From: Chionis minor | Lineage: Eukaryota; Chordata; Aves; Charadriiformes; Chionididae | NCBI GenBank assembly: GCA_013398295.1 | Contig: VZSF01001075.1 | Span: 1,116,001-1,180,000 of the forward strand | Direction: 5' to 3' | Length of the DNA: 64,000 bases | In this document: piece after piece, positions 1 through 13,500 of the stretch | Numbering within the stretch: the first letter of the stretch is position 1 | Layout: every line of letters begins with the position of its first letter | The notes under the pieces: generated by a model | Databases searched by the model: none | What the model was told of the DNA's origin: nothing | The model's input: only the letters and a program-made list of their open reading frames with translations | Program-made: the position numbers and the translations under genes

Positions 1-969
1 TTTCCCCTTATTTGTTTTCTTTTTTTAAAACCTAGTCTACATAGTTAAGTGGAGCCTACAGATGACTTGTATAATATGCCGCATTTTTTATTCTGCAGTT
101 TCCTCTGAGACAAGTTAATTATTTCAATAAAGTGATGATTTTTCCTAGACGTATTTTAATTTGTCTCCTAACGTATGGACCAGTCTAGCCCTTGTCTATG
201 GTTTGACAGTTATCAGGAAGATTAAATACCTCAAAAAGTGCCTAAATCAGATTTATAGTCTCTGAGTTTTAAGACATAAAAACTGGGGGGGTGTTGCATA
301 AAGATACTAACACAATCTGTTATTTCAATAGTTTATACATATTTCTATCTGCTGTCTCAGCCCATAAACCATTTGCCAGAAGCTAAGAGTCAAAGACAAA
401 GTCAAGTTTCAAACACAATAAAAAGCTAAAAATAAGTTTACTGTTCGAATTACTATAAGAGGAGCTGAAGGTTTTTAAACATCAAATATATCCTAATTGC
501 TTAGGCTGATTGTTACTACCAGTATTTCTATATTCAGAATCTACAGAATGGAGGTCAGCAAAAGAGAAGGGTCAGTATCTCTTATGAAGGCAAATTAACA
601 GACAAAAAAGGCTCCATCCTCACCTAAGTAAAGCGATCGAGACAAAGACAGACTAAGAGAGTTCTGCACAGAGAATTTCAAGGATATTTATTTGTTCTTT
701 TGCTTTACTCACCAGTTCTCAGGCTGGGCTCACAGGAAGTACTGAAACTTTCAATCTATTTTTAGAAAACAATTCAGGCTCACCAAATACTAATACGCAT
801 ACAGCACACAGAACATTAACTCATTGAGCCTTCAACCCGCTCTACTTCAATTCAACCCAGAAACAAATTGAGAATAAAAACATAATCACTTTCAGCATGC
901 TATGATGGATGAAAATGATATGTGCCAAACAGGGGAGTAGTTTAAAAGCGAGGGATGAGAATTACCGTA

Positions 970-1865
970 AACTAATGTAAGGCAGGTAGACGCTTGTTGG
1001 AAGATTGTATTCAGAGCAGTTGTCAATGGCTTACTGTCAAAGCGGACAGATGGATGAAGCAGTTCACAGGGCTTGTTCTGCTTCTAGCATACTCAATATT
1101 TCCTGAATGATGGACAACAGGAAGAACTTACCAAGCCTTTCAGAAGACACAAAGTTGGGAACCATTGCGAGTACTGGAAGAACAGGATTAGAGTTCAAAA
1201 CAATTTTGACAAATTGGATAGTTTAAAAAAGCAGGACGCAACTCAGTTTGGCAAGTAAAAAGTATTCTGTGTGGGTGAAACAATTAATTTCACAATTACA
1301 ATAGAGCAGATGACTCACAAGACCGAGAAGAACATGGAGTCAAAATGAGCTGAATATGAGTCAATAGCCTTTTCCTGATAAAAGCACTCAAGCATTTCCT
1401 GGTATACCAGCTAGTATGTGATACGGAATGGCTGTGGAATAATCCTTCCAGTTCCCTCATACTGGTAAGGCTGCAGCTGCAACGGTGTGTCCAGTTTTGA
1501 AAAAAATTGGTTTACATAGTTAGGGAAGTATGAGGAAAGACTTTAGAGCCCAGTATGTAAAAATTACTGGGAGCTACTCTCCTTTTCCACTGGGGATAAG
1601 AGAAGAAATGATGGGCCTAACATATAAACCACAAAATGGGTTTAAATTGCAGCAAGAGAGATTTCAGTTAAACACTAGGGGAACACTTTCTAAAAGAGAA
1701 AGTAAGTACAGACAGAAGGCTGCCTGTCGGATCTGCGGTATTCCCATTACTGAAAGTTTTTAAGAACCTATCAGAGAAATGAGAAAGAGAAGGGATAAAC
1801 CCAATCCTTTTCTGGGGCACTGCATTCTCGCTTGAGGTCCCTTCCCTCCATATTGTCTAAGATAA
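970..1865 (+). mobile_element. Ancient, decayed CR1/L3-like LINE 3' part
   Basis: A chain of weak but collinear matches to the 3' half of old CR1-type LINEs runs along the plus strand. In order these are a segment like 'gttggaaga..cagagcagttgtcaatgg' (about 1000-1030), 'catactcaatattt..tgaatgatgg' (1088-1114), 'gacacaaagttggga' (1146-1160), 'ggattagagttcaaaa' and 'gacaaattgga' (1185-1218), 'aatatgagtcaatagcc' (about 1352), 'aatgggtttaaattgcagca' followed by 'agatttcagttaaacactag' (1634-1680), 'ctgaaagtttttaagaacc' (about 1750) and the 3' end motif 'cttgaggtcccttcc' (1831-1845). A 77-codon open frame (1530-1763) keeps the motif NGFKLQQERFQLNTR of the ORF2 C-terminus. Frames are otherwise broken. 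The element is antisense to CDH8. Edges are approximate. Confidence 0.85.
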
Positions 1866-4800
1866 GGCTTTATCTCTACATACTCTAAAATATTTGACAA
1901 ACTTTAGTCCTGTGGAAATGTTCAGTGGCCGTGTACAACCACTGAACAGATACCTGCATCCTAATTTGGCTACGCAACCTCTGACTAAAGCTGAAAACAT
2001 CAGGAAGCAGGTTGGAAGGTAAAGAAATCAAGAAGTAATGCATTTCCACAAGGAATAAAACTGTTCCCAATATTGGAAGTACTTCTTTTTTTTTTTTCCG
2101 GCTGAGTTGCTTTTCCTAAACAGCTATTGGTGTCACACTGCTCAATAGCAAATAAAACAGCTGCAAAACGGGGTTTACTTTTACAGTGGTCCTAAATGCA
2201 CACACCGAGCAATTTGCACAATCTGCCTCACAACTTGACTCGGTTAAAATGCACCCCTGTGGACTACTTTCAAAAACCTATTTGGATGAATATACACTGT
2301 CTCACACTGACAAAAGATCAGGGGAAAAGAAGCAATGTGTCAGAGGCTATAGCTGATGAAGAGAAAGAAGAGAAGCAAAAGGAAGAATAGAAATAAGGAT
2401 CTGTTTTTCACTTTTCACTTTCCTCTCCTTTTTTTTAAGGATCTCTTTATGGTAATGCTATAAAAATACACATAATAGTAATGGATAACATGGAACAAAA
2501 CCAAGCAAGCACTACGCAGAATTGGAATCTGGCCCTGAAAAGCCTTTCTTAAAGCACCTCATTCATCTCACACGTTTTGATGAAGACTTCCTGCTATTTC
2601 AACTTGCATACTTTGGAACTTTCCCTTCTTCATTTTGGAAGAACTAAGTTATTGCTTTGATCTTCCTTCCGTGCTAAAATCTTGGTGGAGATTCTCATTA
2701 AATATAACAGTCATTTAGGACAGAAACTCCTGAAAAATCAATCTTGTAATTTCTTCAGAGAGCCGTGAGATGCATTCTTTCTATTCCCCGTGAAGCATAT
2801 TGACTTCAGTGATGTTTTAGCAGCCCACAAAAAAGGTTCACTTAGAGACCTGTGGAAAACCTGTACTGTAATTCCTAAAAAATAAATAAATCACGACTAA
2901 CTTTCTTGAAAACTAAAAAAATCCTAGTCATTTGATGATGTGATACAGGTATACAGATCCGCTAATTTTAATTCCATTTACCCTTCATAAAAATCATAAT
3001 CTTTTTAATAAAACTTACCAAACATTCTCATTTGTTATTTATTTCTAATGCTTTAGGATTTTTATTTTATTTTTATTTTTTATTATTTTTTGCAGTCTAG
3101 CAAAGTTGCCTGTGTAGAAAAATTACCAGTTACAGGAGTTGTCTGAACTACATTCAGATGTAGATATATTTCAAATCAAAGACATTAGCCACAGTTAAAA
3201 TAATCACTAAGTGAGGAATTGAATACCATGGTATACCGTTTTGTGTGGGCTGATTCTGTGCCATTTTTGTATTTTTAAGAGAGAAGCTAACAGTGTACAT
3301 ATTTTATTACCACACATTTTTAAAAATTATATGGAGAAGATGGCAGTGCCTGCCTTTCTGCTAAACTGTAAGATGAAGATGGAATACCGTTTCATTAATT
3401 TTCTTGTTTCTTGTGCAACCCACAATCTATTGCATTTTATTTTTCAGTCCATATTGCTTCCATTTTTGTGTTTTCTGATCTTGCTTTCCTTCTGAAGTAG
3501 ATCTTGCAAGTTTGCCATTGTGCATAAATTTAAAAACTACCTACCCTTCACTACATGTATTCTGCTTGAAGAATACCGTCTAGCATATGACTGGATAACA
3601 CCTATTGTAATATTGCCTTTTTAATTCAGATGAGTTTGTATCCAGGTGTTCTAGTATGGGTAAAAAGCTTTCATCTCTACTTGACGGCCATTCTCTTTTC
3701 CCTAGGACCAAGTTTCAGTGCCCCAGTGAAAGGATCACCCTCTCACCAGCTGAGAATGAATGCAGTAAATAAACATTCTGCACTGCATTTACGGCCTTGC
3801 TTCCTTAGCATTTTATTTGTAATAATCCCCTGATACCTATAATTATACTAGACACTTTACAGAGAGTAGCCTTAGATTCTTGTTCAGACGCTTTCGGAAC
3901 CTAGCGGGGCAGTTCACATTCCTCTCTCTCATTCAGCCTCTTAAAGCACAACATTTAGATATGAAGCCCCTGTTTACCTACTCAGCGTGAGGAAAATGTT
4001 TAAGTTCTAACTATCTCACTAGCTTTCTGAAATGACAGAGGCATTGCTCTGAAACGCAAGAAATGTGTGGTATCAGCTTTTTTGTTACTCCTATTATTAG
4101 ATAAACTCTAGAAGCAGAAATCACTTTTTTTTCAAATGCCAGTCTGTCTTGATCTTAAGCCACTCGGCCAACTACAGACCATCGTGACTGTTTTCAAACG
4201 TCTCTGCAGCAATTTCATACTCCCTTTATTAATCAGAAAAGACAGCTCTTGCTGCTACTGAAGGACCCAATCCTAAATACCTTATCCATAATAGTTGCAC
4301 CTTATACTTGTAAGTAAAAAGCCAGAACTGTAGGACTGACCCTCAGGTCTGCTGCACTCGCAGTTTGTCAGTACGACTCTCTCTCCTAATGGGCTGTCAC
4401 CAAGACAACTCTCGGAATCACCACAGAATCTCTGTACAAACACCTTAACGCAAGTCCTGAGGTTGCACCGCGTACTTAGTACACAATGACAAGAAAGGGC
4501 TTATACTAGTTTGAAAATAGACTCTATTTTCAGCATGGCGCCTAAGTGCATCAAAATGCTGTCAAGACAGAGCTGAAGGTGCTGTAACGGCAGCCACCAT
4601 GAAACTCCAGAAACCCTGGTTCCTGGTTCCTACACCTCACCTGCCAAGACAGAACACCCACCCATCCCAGGTCACACCTCTTAAACTGATTTCAGTTAAA
4701 AGAATAGTTAACTTTAAACCCGTAGGAACTGGCAAGGGTATCACAGCAGCTCTAGTTAGTAAAACCAGTTAGAAAGCAGCAGTTCCATCCAGGTTCTGCC

Positions 4801-5054
4801 TAATGTCGAGCAAGTTCTTTCTCTACAGTAATCCTATGAGGGTTTAAATCTAAACTATTTAGAAACTGAACTATTTAGAAAGGCTGTGTTGAACACGAGT
4901 TAATTCTGTTCCTAGCAGCTCATTACTTTCCCCTTACAGCTGCAGATAACTTCCTGCATCAAAAGTGTTTTCCCATCTCTCTAGTTTGAAAATGCTACCA
5001 TGTCATTTTATCAGGAGTAATTACAGAACCAGTCCCCATGCCTCTCTTTTACGA

Positions 5055-5215
5055 ACACCTCTCAAATATTTGTGCAGTGATTTCATATCCTCCTTTAATC
5101 ACCTCTTATCCAGTTTATACAAATTAAGTTCAATCAATCGTTCATTATAAGTAATATTCTCCTTACCTTAGCTACCCTGCTTTGAACTTTCTTCAGTATT
5201 TCAGGAGTCTTTTTT
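5055..5215 (-). mobile_element. Ancient CR1/L3-like fragment, antisense to the 970-1865 copy
   Basis: The plus strand carries the reverse complement of a CR1-type ORF2 C-terminal stretch. Sequences such as 'tgatttcatatcctcctttaatcacctc', 'ccagtttatacaaattaagttc', 'cgttcattataagtaat' and 'ctgctttgaactttcttcag' follow the order seen in old CR1/L3 copies (a 'cccctcttaatcacctctttTCCAg' type block followed by 'ctcataagtaat' and 'ctgctttgaactttc'). It is heavily diverged with no open frame. It may extend to either side, but I could not follow it further. Confidence 0.7.
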
Positions 5216-8200
5216 ATGATGATGGGTCTCAGCAGTACTACAGGCAATATCCTGAGGGCAGCTTGTGCTATCACTGACACGTACCGGTACTACTAAACTG
5301 TCCGTTAATAACCAGGTAGAAGAAATAGTCTGTAACATCACAAAAATGTTTGTAACTCAAAAGTTGCTGTTGTTTCTCCTCTCGCTGCCTCACTTGTTTT
5401 TATTCTGCTGGACTGTATGTCAAGGTTTAGATGCAGGAAGGTAACAAAGACTGCAAATTAAAAATAAAAGACTGACACATGACTTCTGCTGAATAATGTT
5501 TTCATTCCTCCTAGGCCTACTCACTTATGTTCCGCTTTCAGAACCACAGGGTTCAAGACTGTGGTCCAGAGAAGGCCATATACTGAATCATTAAAAGGTC
5601 TGTTGATTAAAGCATGTGCACTATCACCTGGAAGTTAAAGCTAGGTATAGAAAAAAATCAATTATTCACTCTCCAAAGAAATATCCACATGCTGTTAGGA
5701 GAGTCTTTATTTTTCTAGCTCTCCTGATTCTCCTATTCACCTCAGCTTTACTAACTTCAACTTTGTACCAAATGACTATACCCAAGCCGGCAGTGTTTAA
5801 AATCTATTCTTTTCCGGATATGGTAAGGATTTATGCTTGAAGAATACAGTATGTTTTCCAGTGCAGCAGGGCACACAGCGTAATTTGCCTTGTTCACGGA
5901 ACTATACTGCAGGTATGTGTAGGAGTGACATTATTTAAGTTCATGTGAAATGTAAATAAGTCAGACACAGCTGAAAATGTATTTTCTCTGCTATTCCTAT
6001 ATTGTAGAACACAGTGTCACTTTGTATTGCATTTCATTACGATAATCTTGTTTTAAAGCTGACAGGCATGATTTAATATTCTTGAAAATGCTTAAAAGTG
6101 AGATGTGCACTTTAGCTACTTTTAGTAGTCTTAAGGAACTCCCTTCCCCAGCACTTTGATTGTCATTATTTGGATTATGAGAGAATACGTACAACTTGTA
6201 TACCTTTATAAACAATACACACTAGTGAGGCAACCTGACATCAGTTAGTCAGGCGTAATGACAATGATACACGGAATATATTTTAGTCCACTCTAAGTTT
6301 TGTTACTAATCTGATGTCATCACATTGTAAATTTAGCCTCTCAGAAAATCTGAATCTGTATCTTTGCAATGCATTATTTATGTTTACTCTTTATCCATTA
6401 AACCAGTGGTCATATTAAAATGCACCAACGAGAAGTGAAAAATAGTCAGAACAAGCTATCAAAAAAGCATTTACCCTAAGCCATATTCAGAGCACTGAAT
6501 GAAAAATAACTCTGGAATTACCTTCTTTCATGTGTCTATAACTCATACAGAACTTGCAAACTGGACCTGCAGAAATGTATGCATTTTTCATCTAACGTAA
6601 TGGAAAATTATTGTTTTATGGGTCACTTACCAGTACTTATTTCTGTGCACCCAGCATTATAGAATTGTTTCAGCAAGGAGTTGAGAGTAATGTCAGAGTT
6701 TCAACCCAGAGCGCAATTCAGATAAGGACTACGCCTAGTTAATGTCTAGTTAGAAGGGACGAAAAAGCAGAAGAGTGAGCAACCGCTTTCCTCAGGTTTA
6801 CTCTCTGGTGCAGGAACCCTTTCTACCTCAGGCGTAAAGCCATATCCCACCCCTTTGCTCCCTCTTTTCGTTCAGAATACTGCAGAAGGGAGAGGAATCA
6901 GGAGGCAGGATTTGGATTATTCCTGACGGTCAGCTCTCAGCGTATCATTAAAACAAAGCAGCAAGGTGCGAAAATTTATTCTGAGCCAGGAGACGGAAAA
7001 AGTTATAGGAGTACAACCCATCTATGGTTGCCCTGGTGCTGGCAGCTTCACAGATCTAAATCTAGTCTTAATTTCTAATTCAAAATGCTAATAAAAGGCC
7101 AGTCATCTAGAAAAATAGTAAGTAGATAAGTAGCTATACTTTTGATAACACTTGATATGCCGTGAATGACAGAAAATACTTCCATTCTTAAGTGGATCAC
7201 TTTAACATAGTCCATTTCTTAAAAGAGTGACTCCATTTTGGGAAAGGAACAATTCTAGATACAATATCTGTGTCCAGAAACAATTCTGTTTCAAACGAAT
7301 TAGAAAGGCTTTCAACTTAGCAGGGGTGGTAATAACTCGTAACCACAGAGAAAATGTAGCTATATGCACATTTCCCCTCTGCCTCTCCCCCCGAAAACCC
7401 CCAAACTCTAAAACATCTACCACACTTGGAGGGTCACCTTCAGGGTTGATTTGGTTTGGGTAGGACACTACTACACCTGGATGTTCTGCCTTAATTTGTA
7501 CACTGTCACAATGGCACCCAAACATCTTCCCACATGAAAACTTTCCCTGAGGTTCCTGAGTACTTCAAGCAAATCTCTTAAGATAATGTGTTTTCCTGGG
7601 CTAGTTATTAAAAGGAAACCAGTATTAGTTGTGATGGTTCATGTTGCTAGGGTTCAATAAATCTAAAGAAACAAACATCTACATACTTACTATCTGCTTT
7701 GGACATTTTCTTCTTGTTAAAACGCACCTTCTACTCTATCTGTCCACGATAACAGCACTACTTCCTAAATTATAGAGCTGCTACACTGGTGTGCAGGTTT
7801 TATGCACCACTACCTCTGAAGGTGAAATAGTGCCACAAGCTACTGCAAAATTATAGCTGTCTTAGCATAATACTATTGGCATTTTGAGACTGCCCGTAAC
7901 AACCCATGAAACTCTCTCTGGTATGTAATAAACATTATTGTACCCTTGCTTCAAAATTCTGGTGTTGCCAAGAAAATCCGCTGTCTAGTTCCTTACCTTT
8001 TCTGAAATCAACACTTCTCTTCAGAAGAACTGTAAGGCTGCTGGGTTTTAGGGGAATCTTTTTCACCCTGTATAACATACGGCTGCTGTTTCTACGTGAC
8101 TACCTGCATCTGGTTTGCTAAATGGCCAGACTTCTTTGTATGTTTATTGTTTACATATTCTAAACAAATGTTCGCTGGAGGGCTCTACGCAATTTGACAA

Positions 8201-10448
8201 TCAGTATGGCTAAGATTTCCTTAAGTGAATGAAGACACATCTCAGACATGAACAAATTGTGCAAATTTTAAAACATTACAAGCAATGGACGGATCCATCT
8301 GATATCACAGAAACAAGCGCACGCTCTCCAGATCTAACAAACTCTTTGGTGGGCAGCTGTAGGACTAACACAGTAGTTACAGCACAGAAGGCGGCCTTTC
8401 CACAGAGCTGGAAAAGGAACAAGAGGATGGCCTGAGCACATAAACTCACTCAGCTGTAATGGTTTAGAGAAGAATGTAATTGATGTCCTCCATAGATCTA
8501 GAAAAATGGGGACTCTGAAACCACTTACTCATTCAGGAGCAGCTCCATAATATGAAGCCACTTACTGAGGGACTGTGGCAAAGCCACAGCTGAATTCTTT
8601 ATGATTGAATTCCCTTTAGAAACTAACATGTCATTTTCATGGTAACTGAATTGCTACTCAAAGGAATATTTGTAACTGGAAACAAAGGAGGGGGGATTTA
8701 ATGCTAGTGAAAAAGGAGAAAAATTGTGATTTTCATGTTCACCAAAAAGCTTTGGAGTTTTCTCTGGCTTTCCAGACAATGGAAATCACTTTACTAGGTG
8801 ATGAACAGTTACTTCATTGGATTAAGCATAAGGTTTTAATGCTATACAAATAATAAATCTGAGAAAAATTAAACAATTTTTACATTTGGAATATTTCTTT
8901 CAGGCTCTTTTTGTGTGAAAGAAGTGAAAAATCCTCTGTGTAGGTGGGGAATACACTTCTCATCTCCCCTGCTAAAGCACTGACTTTCCCGGGTAGAAAC
9001 AGAGAAAGAGCCTACAGCTAACCCCTCTCTAATTAAGACAGCTAACTCAAGTCATTACTGCATGCAAGAATCTGTAATATGTTTTAAATAATATGTTTTG
9101 CTACTTGATGGTCAGGGGTCTGTTCAGAGTTGTATTTCCACATGATTTGTGACAAATCAGCCAGCATTAACTAAGGGGCTTGACTAATAACACCCTCTTG
9201 ACATACTACACTGCTTTTTGAAACGAGCTACCGTGCTTCCATTGTGCTATACTAGAGTTATTCTTTGTAAAACTCGTGTAGCATAAAATAAAATACTGAA
9301 TCACATTGCAGAGATTGTTTTCACACTTCAGATGGCTGTCCTTCAACCAGAAGAAAATACTTGAATGGATTAATCCATTAATCTATTAGTATTTATCGAC
9401 GCACACTATTTCCCTAAAGAACCTGCAAGTTAGGGTATTTCTCAGAAAGGGAAACAGTTTTTCCTGTGCCTTCTCACCAGAAAGAATTACAGAACTCAAG
9501 AACTTCCAGACTTTGAAGAATCTAAGAGTACTCTGTTCAATGTTTGTGAGAAAACTTAGCACGCCTGATCTATCAAAAGCAGCTTTAATAATTTCTCCTA
9601 GCATTTATTTCATAATTTTGGTAATGTGCATGAGGACAAGAATTTTTACACCTGCATTATGCCTTTACGGTCATATAAATTCAGGTTGGTTTACGTCTGC
9701 TTTAAAACGAGTTATAGTTTTGTTCTCCTTAGGAGATCACAGCTGCTTGACTCACAGCGATTAAAACTAGCTTCTAGTAACAGGTGAAAGAATATAAGAA
9801 ATAATATCAAATCACTTTAAAAAACTCTTCTCAGGCGTAACTAAATGAATTTGCTGTAAGTACAACATATGTACAGGAAACGAAATGGATTTACTGCCAC
9901 TTCTTTCAGATAACTTTCAAGACCAACTTTAAAACCACAGAGAAATAAAGTCATCCTAAATGCATGCTTATAAAACTTCATACCAACATTCAGTATCGTG
10001 TTCTTTCTTTCCCCCAGTCTATACAATTGAGAAAGAGAAATAATTTTTAATGAAAAGATCCAATATATTCCCTAAAGTTCACAAGTTAAACTGTACTTTC
10101 TTTAACTGGAAATACTAGAGTCTCAGATTGAAAATTAAATTATGCTCATTAAATTCCTCAGGCCAAGTCTTTCAATCCCTAATCAGTTATGTGTCACACG
10201 GAATTTCCGCTACCTTCAGTTCTGCTTCAGTAACTTGTGTAGTATTAGCATCACCGTTACTTGCATTGTCATTAATACAGATTTTTCTTTGTCTTTTCAC
10301 ATGATCAGCCTCTGATGGAATACAAGTGAGCCATGTGTTACAACTTGGTAATACCGACAGACATCTACTTACGCTCCTCGTTCAAGTGCATTATACACGT
10401 GAGAGGCACTGTCACTCGTGTAAATATTACCTGGGGATTCATATTCAG

Positions 10449-10460
10449 AGTCACCTACCC
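10449..10460 (-). other. Tandem splice donor of the 120-nt exon
   Basis: The border reads acgG-GTAG-GTGACT on the minus strand, with GT at 10458 and again at 10454. The first is chosen because it gives a 120-nt, phase-1 exon. The second would add 4 nt and break the frame. The heptamer GTAGGTG is shared with the other exon's donor. Confidence 0.85.
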
Positions 10461-10578
10461 GTATGTGGCTCGATAGAAAAGTAAGGCTGTCCTTCCAGAA
10501 TGCTATAAACCAGCTTGGCACTATTTCCATAAACTGGATCATCTGCATCTGTAGCTGTGACTTTAGTCACAAAGGTGC
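10459..10578 (-). CDS. CDH8: Cadherin-8 internal exon, 120 nt (EC2)
   Basis: This is the next coding exon of the same transcript, 16.3 kb downstream of the 295-nt exon. It starts in phase 1 after an AG acceptor (10580-10579) with a T-rich tract, and ends in phase 1 before a GT donor (10458-10457). The split glycine codon formed with the previous exon is GGC, and 39 codons follow, from [17 protein letters not shown] to IEPHT. The motif TDADD carries the DxD calcium ligands of EC2. The segment [18 protein letters not shown] is diagnostic of type II cadherins, and [17 protein letters not shown] fits CDH8 in particular, since most paralogues read ILQGQPYFSV. The 120-nt length matches the family exon usually numbered 5. 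The remainder of EC2, expected to begin with an IIKTAL-like sequence, is not in the window. Read-through past the donor meets a stop almost at once (G-R-stop). Confidence 0.95.
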
Positions 10579-13500
10579 CTAAATAAAAAGAATACATAGA
10601 ATTAATGTTTACACTCTTACTAGAAACCAGCATAACTTACTCAAAAAATAATTTGAAACAAAACCCAATTTTCTTGAAACTCTACAGAAATTTCTGAGGT
10701 GTATGACAAAAATAAAAGAAGAAAAAAACATCAGTAACAATTTAAAATATTACTCGTGGAACACAAACAAAACATTTTCCTTCAAGATGATACATGCCAG
10801 CAGACCGAATTTCTGGGTAAAGGAAAAACCTTTTTAGTAGCTGTATTATTTAAGGTTTCTTTGTAGAATGCATTTAAAGCTACCTGATAGATCTGTGTAG
10901 ACTTCAAGCATTTGCAAAGGAATCATATCAAAGGGATACGAAATACAAGGTTAATAATACAATATAATATGTTGCATTTAAGATTCGCAAAATCACATTT
11001 GAAAGAACCTTGCCAAGTTACAGAGACTGCATAGAAAAGCAATAATAAAAAGGGTTCTTTTCTCTTCTCCTGGCTTGCAGCTGTAATAACGGTTTGATGT
11101 GGCCGCAGTGACAGAGTCAGGACAACATCTATTGTCTCTGAAATGAGTCTCTGCCACTGAGGGGGCCATTGTCTAGCCAGAGTTATAAATTCCATACCCT
11201 GTCCAAAAAATAGAAGAAAAAATTAAGGAAATTGCCCTTTTTATTTCTTAGGCAACACAGCACTTCCCATTTCTGTAAGAAGCAAAATTGAATGAAAGTC
11301 AGTAGGTTACATTAAGCTTGCTACAGAGAGGGGTTTTGGGATGACTCAAAAATATAATGATGACATTAACTAGGATAACAATAAAGACAATATCTACAGG
11401 GGAAGAGAAAGCAAGAGCAGGAGAGAGGTTAAGGACTGAATTATGTTTCTTATGTTCAGACAGGAAAAGAATTACAGCACCCACCAAAATACCCCCTTTC
11501 TGAATATGCCAATAAAAATAGACTCCTCTTCCCTCTCACCCTTCGTCTGCTGCTCAATCCAAATTACACGACGTTGCAGGACAGGAGCAGTAAACTAAAG
11601 GGGGAGGAGATCCCTTTGGCATGTCCTTGGATTGTGCTCTCCTCTTTCTCCGTATGGCACATTGCTGCCACGGCTTTGGGCAGTTTTGCGCATTACAATA
11701 CGTGCAAATTATTTAGATGGATATTTGCACACCTAGAGATAATTTGCATATCACCCAAGAGCTTCCATTTCAGGCTTTCCCACCTGGCCACTTGGAGGAC
11801 CAGGGCAAGATATGGGGCTGGCAGGATTTGGGAGTGTCTAGAGGGATGGATAACACCTCGTTCACAGAGTGGAAGTTCTGCAGTGCTTGAAGTCGTGGAC
11901 GGTTTGCTGCAGCGGAACAACAGGATAATTCCCAGAGAAGGAAATGTGGGTTGCAGAAATACATTGCATGAGAGAAAAAAAATGCCCATGAATTGTACTG
12001 GCCATTTATTTTGGCTACTGGTGTAAATTTATCCATCCTTACTGGGGGAGAACATCAAGGAAGGGAAGCAGATCAGCCAGCTGCCGCGCATGGCCCCACC
12101 TGGCAGGAAAGTGGCCACCAGCCTCTCCTGCTGCTCAGCGGGCTGCAGCTGATGCCTACCACGTGGAAGAGGAACGCAATGCCGATGGATCTTATGTTGC
12201 ATCTACCTTTGACAGATGCTTGATGAACCTGTTCTTATTAAACATGTAAACAGCTTATGTTTTGACGCTTAACTGCTTCTGATGCTGAAAAGCAACCTTA
12301 TACCAAAGCTTTAATATAGTAACCTTTAACCTGCCACCGGGCATGAGAAATGGACTTTATCCTCAACTTGATGGCTGGTTTGTAAGCAATTAACATCGGA
12401 AATCTGTTGTCTGACCAATGACAAGTTTTGCTGTACACGCAGACGCGAGCAGACAATGCCTGGTAGCTTTGAGTGGAAATGATAAAGGAGACAAATGACA
12501 CAAACGTGGTCCCCAGCCTTGTAGCAAGTACAGCAGCCTCAGCCTATAGATGATATCCCGAATGACCTCCTTCACAGGCAGGAGAATAAAAACTAACAGG
12601 GAAGCAACCATGGGGCACGCTCAGAGGCCGTGGCATATGCTACAGAAAAGAAATGAAGTAGGGAACAATGACAAGGAAGCATGCAGGAAGCTTGAGTTTG
12701 GATGTTGCAGGAACAGAGGAACAAAAGGACCCTTTGTGGCTTGCCCACAGTAGTTACAAAGCATGAAAAGATGTAGCTGTTAGTATTGTCTCTCATATTT
12801 ACGGGTTTTTTGCCTCGCCTTCTGCAACACACACCAGTTCCAAGTGCTCTGTTTTGTCGCTCGGACAGAAAGCAATCTCTTCGCCACGCTGTACCACCCC
12901 CCTCACAGAGCCCAGGCTGGAGGGAGCCCCACCACCCCAGCAGGACGTTCCCTGCCGGTCACAGCTGCTGTCCCACACTGAGACCAAATACGGACGCAGA
13001 GGTCAGCGCTTTCCCCAGCTGGATTCAAACTGAAGTAGCAGGTGAGGCACCAGGTTTCTGTGGGAGTGGCCGCTATCAGAAAACTTCTGCAACCTTCTAA
13101 AACAGAAGAGGTTTGTGCAGAACATCATACAATGCGACAGGGCTGGAATAAGATAAGGCTCATCACACAACACTGAAGATTCTGGTAAGAGTATTTTATC
13201 TAGGCTGTTCCATTTTGTTTCCATGATATACTTTATACACAAAGGAAAATAGAGAAGTGAAACTGTTGACTTCTTTGAGATTGTGTTTGATTTGCCTAGC
13301 TGGTTCTCATTTCAAAGGACTTCAGAAATAATTACATTGCTTGTTTAGAAAGATTTGATATGTAACATCTATTCTTGTCTTATTTCACTTGAGAATTCCT
13401 GAAGACTTTTATAGATATTTATTTCAAGATTTCAAAACTTAAATTGCTATGCTGATTCTTTGATAAACGCATCCTTTATCCCAAGTGTTCATTAGCCATT

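Larger units (their letters stand above)
1..10458 (-). other. CDH8: CDH8 intron following the 120-nt exon (partial)
   Basis: This AT-rich sequence begins at the GT donor at 10458 and runs off the low end of the window. No further cadherin exon was seen on the minus strand. It contains two old CR1 relics, listed separately. The longest open frames (for example 7525-7202 minus, 107 codons, overlapped by a 78-codon plus frame) have no recognisable domain and are not called as genes. The stretches 1-960, 1870-5050 and 5220-10458 are otherwise unassigned. Confidence 0.85.

Noticed and set aside
7202..7525. 107-codon minus-strand open frame, with a 78-codon plus-strand frame overlapping
   Set aside because: There is no recognisable domain, no splice context and no cadherin similarity. 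Length is within chance for a window this size.
11574..12026. 150-codon plus-strand open frame
   Set aside because: It is overlapped by open frames on the minus strand, as expected for a GC-richer patch, with no domain recognised.
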